From Arthrobacter sp. NtRootA1 (GTDB taxonomy: Bacteria; Actinomycetota; Actinomycetes; Actinomycetales; Micrococcaceae), in the NCBI RefSeq assembly GCF_019976975.1, contig NZ_AP024630.1, positions 3,348,001 to 3,412,000 of the forward strand: a stretch of 64,000 nt of DNA. The letters run 5' to 3'. The notes below the pieces were generated by a model, which was given only the letters and a program-made list of their open reading frames with translations, ran no database searches and was not told the origin of the DNA. This document shows positions 35,038-44,546 of this stretch, piece after piece (within the stretch, counting starts at the first letter, position 1; each line of letters begins with the position of its first letter). The translations under genes and the position numbers were made by a program.

Positions 35038-36822
35038 TCAGCTCCAGGACTGGCGTGAGCCCTTGACCCCGTGCTTGTTGCGGCGGTGGCTGGGCAGCCC
35101 GGGCAAAGGGAATTCCTGGCCGCACTCAGGACACGGCACTGGCTGCGGGTGCGCGTAGTTCTTGTGGTGGCGCAGGTTGTTCCGGTAGCGGAACGTCCGG
35201 GGTTCTTCGCACTTGGGGCACTGGTAGCTGCCGTTCGAGGGCATGAGCGAGTACCCGCCCCCGCGGCGCGGCTCCTGGTCGTCAGCTTCGCCGAGATACC
35301 AGAAGCCGATCCGGCTCAGGTTCGTGCCCTGGGAGCCGAACATCCCCTTGACCGACCCGCGCTTTCCGTCGTCGGCGTAGACCACGACCTTGCGGAGGAA
35401 GGCCCTGATGATCGACTTCTGCTCCGTCTCGGAGAGCTCGAGGAACTCGGCCCCGCTGATGTCGGGGATCGCCCTCGGTCGCCCCTCGGTCTTCTCCGAG
35501 ATCCGCATCTCGATCTGGCCCTTGAGGGCCTCCTCCTCACCGATGCGGTTCAGCAGTGCCGACATCGCGCTGGCCGGCGCGGTGTTGATCTGGGCCCGCA
35601 GGATCAGGATGGAGTCCCCCAGGGCATCAGCCTGTTCGTGGAGCTCGGACAACTCCGAGCTCGCGCTCCCTTCCGCGGCCTGGTTCAGCCTCTCGGCCTG
35701 CAGCTCCATCACCTCGGGGCTGTCGAGCGATCCGGCGACGACGTCGCGGATGAAGCGCTCCAGGGCTTCCCTGTTGATTGCAACGCCGGGGCAGTTAGCG
35801 CCGCGCATCCGTCCGTTGCACACGTACGATCCCGACTCACCCATCGACCTGTTGCTGGTCATCTTGGTGCCGCAGCCGGCGCAGTAGACGAGGCCGACCA
35901 GGGGAAGGCCTCCGGCGCGGGCCCGGGTCCGCTTGAGCGGTTGGGGCTTCATCAGCAGGCGCAGGGTTTCCCACTCGGCCTCCGTGCAGACCGCCTCATG
36001 ACTCTTGACCGGACGCCCATCCTTGTCGATGACGATCTTGCGCGTGTCGCGGAAGTCCGGACCTGGGCCGCCGCTGCGTCCATCGGCCTTGGCAGTCAGG
36101 GAATTGTATCCGGCCAGGAGCGGATGGCGCAGTAGCGAGGCGACGGCGCGGTATTGGAACGGCCGGCCCTCGCGGTTGGTCAGGCCCTGCTGGTTGAGCT
36201 CCCGGACGATCTCGGCGACGGAGAGTCCGTCGAGCCGCCATTCGACGATGCGGCGGACGGTCTTGCTCTCCTGCGGGTGCAGTTTCAGCGTCTTCACGCC
36301 GTCGGCGTTGCGCTGCTCGGGCCGCATCCAGCCGTACGGCGCAGGGCCGTTCCAGCCGCCCTTCTGGCGGATGTTCTCAGCGGTGCGCTTCAGCCGCTTG
36401 CTCGTGGTCGCCGCCTCGGTCTCCGCCAGGCCGCCGAGGACGGAGATCAGCAGGATGGTGTCGGGCGATCGAGGGGCGAACACGCGGTCATGGGTGTAGA
36501 TCGTGACGTTGTGGCGGTTGCAGGTGTCGACGATGCGGGCGGTGTCCATCAACCGCCGTGCCAGCCGGTCAAGGTCCCGGACGTAGAGCGCCTTGACGTC
36601 GCCTTCGGCGAGGACCCCTTCGAGGCGGTCGCGCTCGGGGCGGTGCCGGTCGCGGTAGGCACTGACGATTTCTTCGAAGATGTCGTGCTTGGCGACCGTG
36701 TGGTGGTGCTTCCGGCTTTCCGCCATAATCCAAACACGCTGGTCGACGAGCGACGCGTTGCCCTCGGTGGGATCTTTGGATCTGCGGATATAGGCAACGG
36801 CTCGCACCCGTAAAGCATACAT
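35038..36822 (-). CDS. Large serine recombinase with C-terminal C2H2-like fingers
   Basis: A roughly 594-aa site-specific recombinase. The catalytic domain begins RVRAVAYIRRSKDPTE (nucleophile Ser), with DRLARRLMD and TILLISVLGGLAETEA typical of the resolvase fold. A recombinase domain follows (GWNGPAPYGW, SKTVRRIVEWRLDGLSVAEIV), then a Cys4 zinc ribbon (VYCAGCGTKM...CNGRMRGANC) and a coiled coil. The last 80 residues add two Cys2His2-like units (YQCPKCEEPRTFRYRNNLRHHKNYAH; PCPECGQEF...HRRNKH), unusual for this family. Start 36822 is favoured; no good ribosome binding site. It could integrate the element or move a cargo segment. Confidence 0.88.
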   Translation of the reverse strand: MYALRVRAVAYIRRSKDPTEGNASLVDQRVWIMAESRKHHHTVAKHDIFEEIVSAYRDRHRPERDRLEGVLAEGDVKALYVRDLDRLARRLMDTARIVDTCNRHNVTIYTHDRVFAPRSPDTILLISVLGGLAETEAATTSKRLKRTAENIRQKGGWNGPAPYGWMRPEQRNADGVKTLKLHPQESKTVRRIVEWRLDGLSVAEIVRELNQQGLTNREGRPFQYRAVASLLRHPLLAGYNSLTAKADGRSGGPGPDFRDTRKIVIDKDGRPVKSHEAVCTEAEWETLRLLMKPQPLKRTRARAGGLPLVGLVYCAGCGTKMTSNRSMGESGSYVCNGRMRGANCPGVAINREALERFIRDVVAGSLDSPEVMELQAERLNQAAEGSASSELSELHEQADALGDSILILRAQINTAPASAMSALLNRIGEEEALKGQIEMRISEKTEGRPRAIPDISGAEFLELSETEQKSIIRAFLRKVVVYADDGKRGSVKGMFGSQGTNLSRIGFWYLGEADDQEPRRGGGYSLMPSNGSYQCPKCEEPRTFRYRNNLRHHKNYAHPQPVPCPECGQEFPLPGLPSHRRNKHGVKGSRQSWS

Positions 36823-36834
36823 TTTTAAGGGTGG

Positions 36835-36922
36835 CGACCCGCGTGGTCTGCGTATCGTTGTGATGATGGCCTCTGCAAGTGCTGCATTCCGCAAGGCTCG
36901 GCTTGGCCGACCACGTGGGTCG
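36835..36922. repeat. Two 14-bp inverted/palindromic sites upstream of the recombinase
   Basis: CGACCCGCGTGGTC (36835-36848) and GACCACGTGGGTCG (36909-36922) are inverted copies with one mismatch. Each is itself a palindrome of the form GACC-N5-GGTC, on the recombinase's 5' side. They may be operator or attachment-site half sites. Confidence 0.5.
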
Positions 36923-36993
36923 GACTCGTCAGCCGGCCAAAAAATCGCGAAGCGTAGAACGTGCGCCTCGGAACATGGAAGGCATCCTTGTCC

Positions 36994-39657
36994 CTAACTA
37001 TCGGCGAGTTTCATCGTTCCTTTGCAGGTCGGGTACCCGGTGCAGCCGAAGAACCGGCCGTAGCGCCCTTTGCGTTCCCTCATCGTGTGTTTCTTGCATT
37101 TCGGGCAGACCACTGGGGTGATATCGTCGCCTGTCGCGGATCGGATCTTGACGACACGATCTCCGGCCAACTCGAGGAGGAACGCTGATTCCCTACCGGC
37201 GCGCGTGACCAGGAGCGCTGAGCGCTTGGCACGGGTCAGTGCGACGTAGAACAGGCGTCGTTCTTCTGCGTGTGGGTAGGAGTCGGGGGCGGCCATGGCC
37301 AGTTGCAGGAGAGCATCATCCTCGACAATGCTGGGGAATCCGTTCCTCTCAAGGCCGAGCACAACGACGTAGTCTGCCTCCTTTCCTTTTGAGGCGTGCA
37401 CGGTGTTGAACTCGATGGTCAGGTTGGCGTATCTGGCTTCCAGCGCCGAGATGACATCGTCCTTGGACCGGGAGTACCGGCCGAGCAGCAGCACAGTGGC
37501 CGGCTCAGTGAGCTCTGAGTCAAGGGTTGTCAGGTGCTGCCGAACGACCGATCCGTAGTGGCTGCGCTCCCGTACACTGACGGCGCACACCGTCTCGTCA
37601 GTCTCCGGCGCTGAAGATCGGACGTTCTTGGAGATTTGATTGGGGTTCTTCATCACGAACCCACCGGCGACATCGCACAGGGACTGCGGGGACCGGAAGG
37701 TGCGGTCCAGCCAGATGGTGGACGCTGTCCCGAACCAATTATCGAAGCGGGTCATCACACTGAGGTCTGAGCCCGCGAACCTGTTGATGGACTGCCAGTC
37801 GTCGCCGACCGCGTACAGGTAGTTTCCAGGAGTCTTCATCAGCGCCCTCACCAGCGCCGCACGGGCAGCGCTGGTGTCCTGCATCTCGTCGACCATGACG
37901 AGCCGGTAAGGGCTCATCCACCGGCCGGACTCTACGTGATCGGTGGCGAGATTCAGCATGTCCTCGAAATCGATCTGGCCCGCAGCGCGGAGCTGGCTGT
38001 CCCATTCGGCGAGGACGACGCCGTACAGGCGAGTGAAGAGCCTGGCCCGCAAAGTCCGGCCGGCCCGCTCCGCCAGCAGATCAGGGGTGAGGCGGTTGCC
38101 CTTCGCGTGTGACATGAAGGACCGTGTCAGCGCCAGCATCGCCTGGTCGCTGATCGGCGGTTCCCCGAGTGCCTCCCTGTAGGGGTCTTCCTCGAGCTGG
38201 ATTCCGTGTCGGCGGAGCTCCTGTTCGAGGTGCTCGAACCCGGACCCGTCCCGGATGGTTGCCGAGGTTGTCTCGATAAGTCTTGTGCTGTATCGATTGT
38301 GGGTCTGACGCCGCCACGCCATACTCTCGGCATACCCGTCAAAATGTGGCGGCGGGTTGCCGTCTGAACCGAGCGCCCAGTGCTCATGCCAGACGTCGGT
38401 GTCCGGATAGTAGAAGTCCGGCTGATACTGACGGTGGTGCGCGTCCGCAACGTCGTGCGCGTAGGGTCGCTCGTATTCATATCGGACGCCGTTGAGGAAG
38501 AGCCAGTTGGCGATCATCACCTCTTCCTGGCTCTTGACGACCTCTCCAGCGAGAGTGCCGAAGCCGTTAATACCTGTGTTCCTGTCCGACTTCTCAGGAT
38601 CGGCTTCATCACCGAGATCCGGAAGCTGCCGGCCGAAAACGAGCCGGAAGAGGTCCCAGTCCCGCCGGAAGGCCTGGTCCTGGTCGCGGAGGACATCCAC
38701 GATCCTCGCGAGCCGCCCGATCCCGTTGTCCGCGGTCAGGTCATCGGGAAGGGACGGCTTGCGGTCAGTGGCCTCGCCGATGATACGCAGCCCGAAGGCA
38801 TGGAACGTGCTCGACGCCACGCCGGCACCATCATCGCCGAGGCGGGAGAAGAGCCGCTCCGAAAGCTCACCGGCTGCCTTTTTGTTGAATGCGAGGGCGA
38901 GAATCTCCGTCGGCTGGGCGATGCCACGCCGGATCGCATACCCGGCGCGGGCTACCATCGTCGACGTCTTCCCGGAGCCCGCGGCCGCGATAACACGCAC
39001 CCGGTTGTCGAAGCAGACCGTCGCCCTCGTCTGCTCTTCCGTCAACGGCGACTTCTCGACCTTGCGGAAGAAGTCCGCCAACTCGTTTTTCTCCCACTCC
39101 AGGAACGCCTCGTTCCGCTGGGCAGCCCACCTTGACAAGTCAGTGGTGCGGCAGGCGTCGACTGCGGCACGCTGGTCCTCACGTTTACCCTTGGGAAGCC
39201 CGGAGAGCCTCGGATCGCTGTCGGCAGCCAGCCACACAGCGACGTCCGGACGGGAGCCCTCGAGCGCGGCGATCGTGTCCTGGTCCGCCCACCGGGGTCG
39301 GTTCATCACCTCTTGCACCCGGGACCACCACAGGCGCGCCGTCTCGCCCTGCTCCTCAGCCTTTGAGAGCAGGGCGGCGAGATGCCGTCGCTCATCGAGC
39401 TCGGAGTGGTACGCCGCGGCGACCTCACGCACTGCGCGACGAGACAGCCCATTGAGCACCGTCTCCGTCCCGTGGACGAGAGTGACGATGAGCTGCCCTG
39501 AGCCTGCATCGACTGCGAGTCCGAGGACGTCGATGACATCAGCGTCCACCTCCTGGGGGATTCCGCAGACGCGCAGGCGGCCCTCACGGATCGACAGCAC
39601 CCATGACCCGGCACCTCTGAACGCGCGTGCCCACCAACCCGGCTTCCATTCCGTCAT
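36994..39657 (-). CDS. UvrD/Rep-type helicase IV (HelD-like) with C-terminal zinc ribbon
   Basis: An 887-aa superfamily 1 helicase. Walker A AAAGSGKTSTM is near residue 228, VDEMQDTS is the Walker B region and VHASKGKEADYVVV is motif V, with ALTRAKRSALLV as motif VI. An internal PD-(D/E)XK-like insertion (NWLFLNGVRYEYERPY ... YQPDFYYPDTDVWHEHW) is typical of helicase IV. The C-terminus ends with a topoisomerase-type CPKC...GCTGYPTC zinc ribbon. The N-terminal 170 residues resemble the helicase IV N-terminal domain. It could act in recombinational repair or defence. It is transcribed towards the divergent unit at 39928. Confidence 0.88.
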   Translation of the reverse strand: MTEWKPGWWARAFRGAGSWVLSIREGRLRVCGIPQEVDADVIDVLGLAVDAGSGQLIVTLVHGTETVLNGLSRRAVREVAAAYHSELDERRHLAALLSKAEEQGETARLWWSRVQEVMNRPRWADQDTIAALEGSRPDVAVWLAADSDPRLSGLPKGKREDQRAAVDACRTTDLSRWAAQRNEAFLEWEKNELADFFRKVEKSPLTEEQTRATVCFDNRVRVIAAAGSGKTSTMVARAGYAIRRGIAQPTEILALAFNKKAAGELSERLFSRLGDDGAGVASSTFHAFGLRIIGEATDRKPSLPDDLTADNGIGRLARIVDVLRDQDQAFRRDWDLFRLVFGRQLPDLGDEADPEKSDRNTGINGFGTLAGEVVKSQEEVMIANWLFLNGVRYEYERPYAHDVADAHHRQYQPDFYYPDTDVWHEHWALGSDGNPPPHFDGYAESMAWRRQTHNRYSTRLIETTSATIRDGSGFEHLEQELRRHGIQLEEDPYREALGEPPISDQAMLALTRSFMSHAKGNRLTPDLLAERAGRTLRARLFTRLYGVVLAEWDSQLRAAGQIDFEDMLNLATDHVESGRWMSPYRLVMVDEMQDTSAARAALVRALMKTPGNYLYAVGDDWQSINRFAGSDLSVMTRFDNWFGTASTIWLDRTFRSPQSLCDVAGGFVMKNPNQISKNVRSSAPETDETVCAVSVRERSHYGSVVRQHLTTLDSELTEPATVLLLGRYSRSKDDVISALEARYANLTIEFNTVHASKGKEADYVVVLGLERNGFPSIVEDDALLQLAMAAPDSYPHAEERRLFYVALTRAKRSALLVTRAGRESAFLLELAGDRVVKIRSATGDDITPVVCPKCKKHTMRERKGRYGRFFGCTGYPTCKGTMKLADS

Positions 39658-39927
39658 GCTTCCCCCGACTCACACATGTTCAAAAGGAGACCATTTGCCC
39701 TCTTTCCACGGTATCAGCGAGGAATTGTGTGTCGTCGAGTGCGTTCACCGGGTTCGTGCTGATCTGCAGCCTACAGGCAACACGACCAAACCGAGCGGGA
39801 CGGGGGCAATCCTTCGCACCAGGTCTCTTCCCGCCGGGCCCGTCTCCACCAGACATGGTTTCGGCCGCTGTCAAGGCAGGGAGTTTCTCGGCTTAGGGTT
39901 GTCGTTGAACCATTGGGGTCAGATCAT

Positions 39928-41313
39928 ATGACCATGGGGAGAATCCTGGACGGCGCAGCCGATGATGTCCGACGTCGACTTGAGGCTCTGGGTGTGCCTC
40001 CTGCGATTGCTATCGCTATGGGACAGGTAGCCTACTTGCCTCGTAACAGCAGGATCCCCGGTATTCCCCAACCGATAGTTGGAAGAGCAGAAGCGGCCTG
40101 GTTGATCAGCAAGTACGAGGAGCAACTCAAGAACGACCAGGATCCCTTCGCCAGGGCAGCTCTCGTCCAGGAGATGTGTGATCGGGTATTCGGCGCGGCC
40201 GGCGGCGCTGTATTCGATGCTGGGTATCCGGCAGGAACAGCGGAGCGCGAAGTAAAAGCGATGGCGGAAGGAGCGGACCGCTACTTCGAGACAGTCGACC
40301 TGTCCTTCCTCGGGGATCGAGTAATGCTCCCTGCTACCTACGTATCTGGGGAAGGGGCAGAAGAGCGGCGATGGGATGGCTGGCTCATTACAAAGGACGG
40401 TGTAATCGGATTCTTCGAGGAAAGCGACCTCTTGGCGGATGACCCTGCCGAAGGGAGCCCCATACTTGCTCAGCTTGGAGAACTCAACGCCTGCTCCATA
40501 TTGATGCCCGCCTCGTCCGCTCCGGCGCTCAGCCATATCGACTATCAAGGGCCTTCGAACAATCTCATTGCCTCGCTCCGGTTCCGTGACGGCAATCGAA
40601 TGCGCATCGCGGTCTGGCTGGAAGGGCTCCCACCAAACCTCTACGGCGAGGCGATGGAGGGTATATCCGAGCTACTTCGGATTATTGATAAAGCCCTGAC
40701 TCCCAGCCTGGACAATACGTCAACGGACCACATACCGCTGCGCCCGGAGCCCAAACATATCCAGGATTCAAGGCCTGCCGTCCGAATACCTGACCTTGCG
40801 GATGCGCGGTCTCTGCCAGCCTTTGACGCCGCCATGGAAGAGCTGTCGTTTAGGTACTTTGAAAACGGCAACAACCCCCGGATGCTGTGGCCGCTTATGG
40901 AGCAGTACCTTCAACCCATGCTCTACCGGTACTCCTTGAGGACCTACATGACCAATGACGAAGTGGATGGTCAATGGCTCATTGAGAAGTACATTTCATA
41001 CGCGGGACAAAGCCTGTGCTTGCTTCAACACAGTAATCATCACCAGCAGCAGGGTGATCTGGGCGCATCCGAACACGCGGCCCTAAAGGACTTCATCCTC
41101 GACTCCACACAGGAGATGTACGGTCTGGTCGTTTGTGCCATTCAGAATGCGGGCAGAGAACGACCGATTTCCTTTGACGGGTCGCCACTGGAGTGGAACC
41201 GCGAGCTTCTCGCATACCTAACAGCGAAGCTTAATGAAATTGTGTCGGCCCAGGACCCCAACGATCCGATTCGTTTGGCGCAGCAAATGATGAAAGGCGA
41301 TGGAGCTCTATAG
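39928..41313 (+). CDS. Hypothetical protein (461 aa)
   Basis: ATG 39928 is preferred; a TTG at 39913 is possible, and GGGGTCAG could serve as ribosome binding site. The N-terminal part is helical, the middle has a beta-rich domain (GVIGFFEESDLL; LIASLRFRDGNRMRIAVWLEG), and the C-terminal half is helical with many Tyr/Leu/Asn. Codon use is clearly less GC-biased than the transfer genes. No family recognised; it lies next to the helicase and DUF6308-like genes, a typical position for phage-defence cargo. Confidence 0.6.
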   Translation: MTMGRILDGAADDVRRRLEALGVPPAIAIAMGQVAYLPRNSRIPGIPQPIVGRAEAAWLISKYEEQLKNDQDPFARAALVQEMCDRVFGAAGGAVFDAGYPAGTAEREVKAMAEGADRYFETVDLSFLGDRVMLPATYVSGEGAEERRWDGWLITKDGVIGFFEESDLLADDPAEGSPILAQLGELNACSILMPASSAPALSHIDYQGPSNNLIASLRFRDGNRMRIAVWLEGLPPNLYGEAMEGISELLRIIDKALTPSLDNTSTDHIPLRPEPKHIQDSRPAVRIPDLADARSLPAFDAAMEELSFRYFENGNNPRMLWPLMEQYLQPMLYRYSLRTYMTNDEVDGQWLIEKYISYAGQSLCLLQHSNHHQQQGDLGASEHAALKDFILDSTQEMYGLVVCAIQNAGRERPISFDGSPLEWNRELLAYLTAKLNEIVSAQDPNDPIRLAQQMMKGDGAL

Positions 41314-41403
41314 TCAGCAGACCTTGGCCGGCTACGAACTTGGCGCGGGCGCTGGCCCGCTATGCGACCAGGTTCCTCGTGGCATGGCTGACACTGGCGG
41401 GAT

Positions 41404-42102
41404 TCAGGTGATTCCGAGTTTGCCGGATCGCCCGCCCTTGATGCCATGGTCCTTGCCGTAGCGCCACAGGATGGCGTCGATGATGCGCAGTTCGGAAATG
41501 GGTGTCTGGACCATAGAAAGCTTGTGAATGCGCCCCAATCGTCCAGCAAGGTCGGGGTCTTCCATGAAGAGGTTGTGCCAATTCAGCCATTGGCCTTCAG
41601 AGCTGTCTTTGCCCACGACTGCCCCAATTACTTTGTCCCAGATGGGGATGAGATGCGGTCGCTTCCTCGCCATGATCTTGCTGGCTGTGGTGGCCCCGAC
41701 ATCCCAGCGCGTTTTGGGTGTGCGTCTCAGCTCCTGCCAGAGCAGCCATGAGGGGCTGCCCTCCCCGAGAGTGGCTTCTGCTTCCGCGACCGTGAGGTCG
41801 CTCATCTTCACGTCGGTGGGTATATCAGCCAGGAGATCCCGTATATTCGCCGACAACAGCTTCTCCTGCAGTCCGATGATGGCCTGGGCCGGCACTTTGA
41901 CGCTGAGCATGGACACGGCGACAGCGTCGCTGTCGGTGATCCTGTCCCTCACCTCCGGGTTGTCGCCGCGGTTCGCCCATTCATCAAAGTAACTGCCGGT
42001 ACTGAGCAGCCCCGTCTTTGTGGACGGTTCAAGGTAGTAGCGCCGGAGCAGTTCGGCTGCGGCTTCGACGTTCTCGTCTTTCAGGATGGCTGGTAGTTCC
42101 AT
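41404..42102 (-). CDS. DUF6308-like protein (232 aa)
   Basis: The order YFDEWANRGDNPEVRDRITDSDAVAVSMLSVKVP, LLADIPTDVKMSDL and GSPSWLLWQELR, then ASKIMARKRPHLIPIWDKV is the pattern I associate with the DUF6308 family of actinobacteria. The SKIMARKRPHLIPI segment is strongly conserved in that family. Function unknown; often found in accessory regions. Start ATG 42102 has no strong ribosome binding site, AGGGGGAT being close to it. Confidence 0.6.
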   Translation of the reverse strand: MELPAILKDENVEAAAELLRRYYLEPSTKTGLLSTGSYFDEWANRGDNPEVRDRITDSDAVAVSMLSVKVPAQAIIGLQEKLLSANIRDLLADIPTDVKMSDLTVAEAEATLGEGSPSWLLWQELRRTPKTRWDVGATTASKIMARKRPHLIPIWDKVIGAVVGKDSSEGQWLNWHNLFMEDPDLAGRLGRIHKLSMVQTPISELRIIDAILWRYGKDHGIKGGRSGKLGIT

Positions 42103-42167
42103 GAATCCCCCTATGGCTTCAATGCGCGGACTATGACCCTGACTGACCCTGCGACGTCGCTGGGTAG

Positions 42168-42959
42168 TCAGTCTGTATGGCGTACCTCAATCCCGGGGTG
42201 GTTCTCCATGACCCAAGCGGCCATCCGACGGTTCCGTGCCGAGATGAACTCCAGCGTGGCCTCCCGGTACGTTACGTACTCGTCTTTTGTGGCCGGCATC
42301 CCGGAACGCTTGAAGTTGTCGAAGGGCAGGTAGAACCGAACCTCTTCGTAGTCGGGCGTCACGAGGTCTTGAAAGTGGAAGAAGTCCACGAACTCCTTGA
42401 ATCCGTCGAAGAACGCAAAGAAGTCCGCGTACGCGTTGATGACATTGGCCAGTGGGCTCTCCGGTTCTCCTGCGTAATGACGCCGGATGCACTCCAGGGT
42501 CAGATCCATCCGGTCGGCGATGAGCGACCTGAGCCCCCTCGCCTGGTTCATCGTGGGCCGGTCCTTCTTCCTGACGGGCCAGATCATCGCACTGCCGATG
42601 GTGTACGGCGGCTTCAGGTAGCGGGCCCGCTGCTCCTCATTCAGCGAGGCGATGGCGTTCGCCAGAGACGCCGTACGTGCCCGGCCGGTGTAGGAGTGGG
42701 TGATGGCGTCACTGCCGTACCAATGCATCGCTCTGGAGGGGTCGGTGAAGATGAGGTAGCCGTCCGTACGCTTCGGCGGCGCGGTCGGTTCGAACAGGAC
42801 GCCGGAGTTCAGCGTCTTGGTCCACAGCAGCTCGTGGTCCGCCCGGAGATTCGGACTGCCACTGCCCGGGTCAGTCCCTGGAGGGGTGTCGGTCATGTAA
42901 TTGAACGAAGTATCGAAGACGCGCGGCTGTTGCTGCTGCGGGTATTCCGGATCACTCAA
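42168..42959 (-). CDS. DUF6994-like hypothetical protein (about 263 aa)
   Basis: VFDTSFNYMTDTPPGTDPGSGSPNLRADHELLWTKTLNSG fits the signature of DUF6994-type proteins (FDTSF ... DPD..SPTLR..H.LLWSK.LPSG). The body is helical (DYEEVRFYLPFDNFKRSGMPATKDEYVTYREATLEFI). TTG 42959 with TGGGGGAA is favoured because the conserved FDTSF lies before the next ATG (42896). Follows the DUF6308-like gene's region in the same orientation. Confidence 0.55.
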   Translation of the reverse strand: MSDPEYPQQQQPRVFDTSFNYMTDTPPGTDPGSGSPNLRADHELLWTKTLNSGVLFEPTAPPKRTDGYLIFTDPSRAMHWYGSDAITHSYTGRARTASLANAIASLNEEQRARYLKPPYTIGSAMIWPVRKKDRPTMNQARGLRSLIADRMDLTLECIRRHYAGEPESPLANVINAYADFFAFFDGFKEFVDFFHFQDLVTPDYEEVRFYLPFDNFKRSGMPATKDEYVTYREATLEFISARNRRMAAWVMENHPGIEVRHTD

Positions 42960-43049
42960 GGTTCCCCCAAAGACCAGAGTTATAAGACGCACGAACCGGT
43001 GGTTGGGTCCGCAAATGTCGCGGCCATCGGCTCTGTCCCAGACTAGGTG

Positions 43050-43301
43050 TCACTTCCTGATATTGAAACCCCAGGTGCCCCACTGACCGTCGGCAATGCC
43101 ATGTTCCCTGAGGTTCTTATTGTGTGCCCATGCAGCTCCGCTCTTATAGGGAATTTCTCCCGTGTCCCATACATCCCCATCAAGCCTTCGGCCTAGAACC
43201 GTGGATAGGTCGAAGGTATTTCTTGGATCATCCAATGAGGGGAAAGACGTAGCCGTCCGGTTGGCGGACGCCCTGGACAACTCAGGACTCACCGAATCCA
43301 C
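43050..43301 (-). CDS. Possible C-terminal gene fragment (antisense to TIR remnant)
   Basis: The frame ends with DVWDTGEIPYKSGAAWAHNKNLREHGIADGQWGTWGFNIRK, which looks like real protein, while the N-terminal part overlaps a TIR-like frame on the other strand and is doubtful. It is likely the remaining tail of a gene disrupted near 43195. Confidence 0.3.
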   Translation of the reverse strand: MDSVSPELSRASANRTATSFPSLDDPRNTFDLSTVLGRRLDGDVWDTGEIPYKSGAAWAHNKNLREHGIADGQWGTWGFNIRK

Positions 43302-43443
43302 CGTGTGGACTGAGAACGTTTTCCGTCCGGGTCGGCATGTTCTCGGCTCCCTTGTAGGGGTGGCTTGTGAAAAAGTAGAATATCCGACGTTTAGGAATTT
43401 CTGGGTGCCGGATATTTCACTTTTTGCGAGTCACCCCGAATAG
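43201..43443 (+). pseudogene. Truncated TIR-like (CAP12-type) nucleotide-binding domain
   Basis: From GTG 43201, KVFLGSSNEGKDVAVRLADAL, then TVWTENVFRPGRHVLGSLV matches the N-terminal half of PF10137-type TIR effectors (KVFIGSSSEG..VAxAL..TVWTxGVFxxxxxxLESLV) used by CBASS and Pycsar systems. After GSLV the similarity stops and a different, AT-rich sequence follows to a stop at 43443, so only about 50 of the usual residues remain. No cyclase is nearby. A relic of an anti-phage gene. Confidence 0.55.
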
Positions 43444-43471
43444 TGCTCCTCGAGCGAGTACTCAAGCCATC

Positions 43472-44095
43472 ATGGCCGATTCGACTCCACCCTTTCCGGA
43501 GGCTTCTGTTCCTGAACAGCCGGTGCGACAGGACTACCGGTTGCACGATGAGTGGGCCCTCCAGCTCGGTGACGAGTTCGAGAAGGGGTATTGGTGCAAA
43601 TTGCAGCAGTTCGTTGAGGCGGAACGCAAAACAAGTGATGTGTACCCACCGCAGTCGGAGACGTTTGCGGCATTCGGCAAGACGCCGTTCGAGTGTGTCG
43701 ACGTCGTCGTCCTCGGACAAGACCCCTATCACCGTCCTGGACAGGCGCGCGGCGTGGCCTTTTCCGTTCACAAGGGCGTGCGCACGCCGCCCTCGCTGAG
43801 GAAGCTCCACAAGGAACTGAAGCGCGACCTCGGGATCGAACCGCCGTCCCACGGCAACCTGGATGGCTGGGCCAAACAGGGTGTCCTGCTGCTGAACACC
43901 ACTCTCACAGTCCGTCGCGGCGCGGCCGGATCCCATCAGGACCAGGGCTGGGAGATTTTCACCGACGAAGCGATACGCGCACTCAGCCGTCGATCGAAGC
44001 GGGTTGTATTCCTGCTCTTTGGCGGTCCCGCGAAAGCTAAGCGCGAACTCATCGATGAATCAGTTCACTCCGTGATTGAGACCGCGCATCCATAG
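43472..44095 (+). pseudogene. ung: Uracil-DNA glycosylase family 1, C-terminally truncated
   Basis: The enzyme would excise uracil from DNA. VVLGQDPYHRPGQARGVAFSV holds the water-activating Asp, GVLLLNTTLTVRRGAAGSHQDQGW the uracil pocket and VVFLLFGGPAKAK the third strand. The frame stops right after ETAHP, in the middle of the HPSPLS loop, so the catalytic His loop and roughly the last 40 residues are missing. The stop marks the left edge of the following island and the gene is probably inactive. ATG 43472 is likely. Confidence 0.7.
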
Positions 44096-44546
44096 GCGAG
44101 GTTGAATGCCAAGAACCCTCTTGTTGGTTCGAGTGCGTTCTCGCGAGCGAACGCAGATCTGGCTGAATTTGATCGAATCGACTGGAGTCGATTCGAGGCC
44201 ACTTCGTGACAGCGACCTGACAGCTTGGTCGGGTGGGCATGGCTCTAGGGTATTGTCGAGGGAGCTTCTGGGCGACCTTGGGCGCGAGGACCGGCCCAAA
44301 ATGGCGGTCGCGCTCGAAGCGCGCTGCAGCAGCATGTTGTTCCGGGCGTTCTCGTCCTCTGCGGGAGGTTCGCCCGCCTCGATGACAACCGCGGCGTATC
44401 CCTTCCTAACCATCCCGTCGCTAGTGTGTACAACAAGTGCGGTCAGGGCCGGTTTGCCCGCCGGCGTGCCTCACCGACGATCCGACACAGTAGCCGCTCA
44501 GCCAGAAAAGGTGGTGGACAAAGTCGACTTGGCGTTACACTTGCAA
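44096..44546. other. Non-coding spacer left of the kinase operon
   Basis: No convincing gene. A 7-bp inverted repeat with an 8-base centre (TGCGTTC...GAACGCA) lies near 44134-44155. A minus-strand frame around 44245-44413 begins MVRKGYAAVVIEAGEPPAEDENA and looks partly protein-like, perhaps a gene fragment. Transition to lower-GC sequence supports an insertion junction. Confidence 0.4.
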
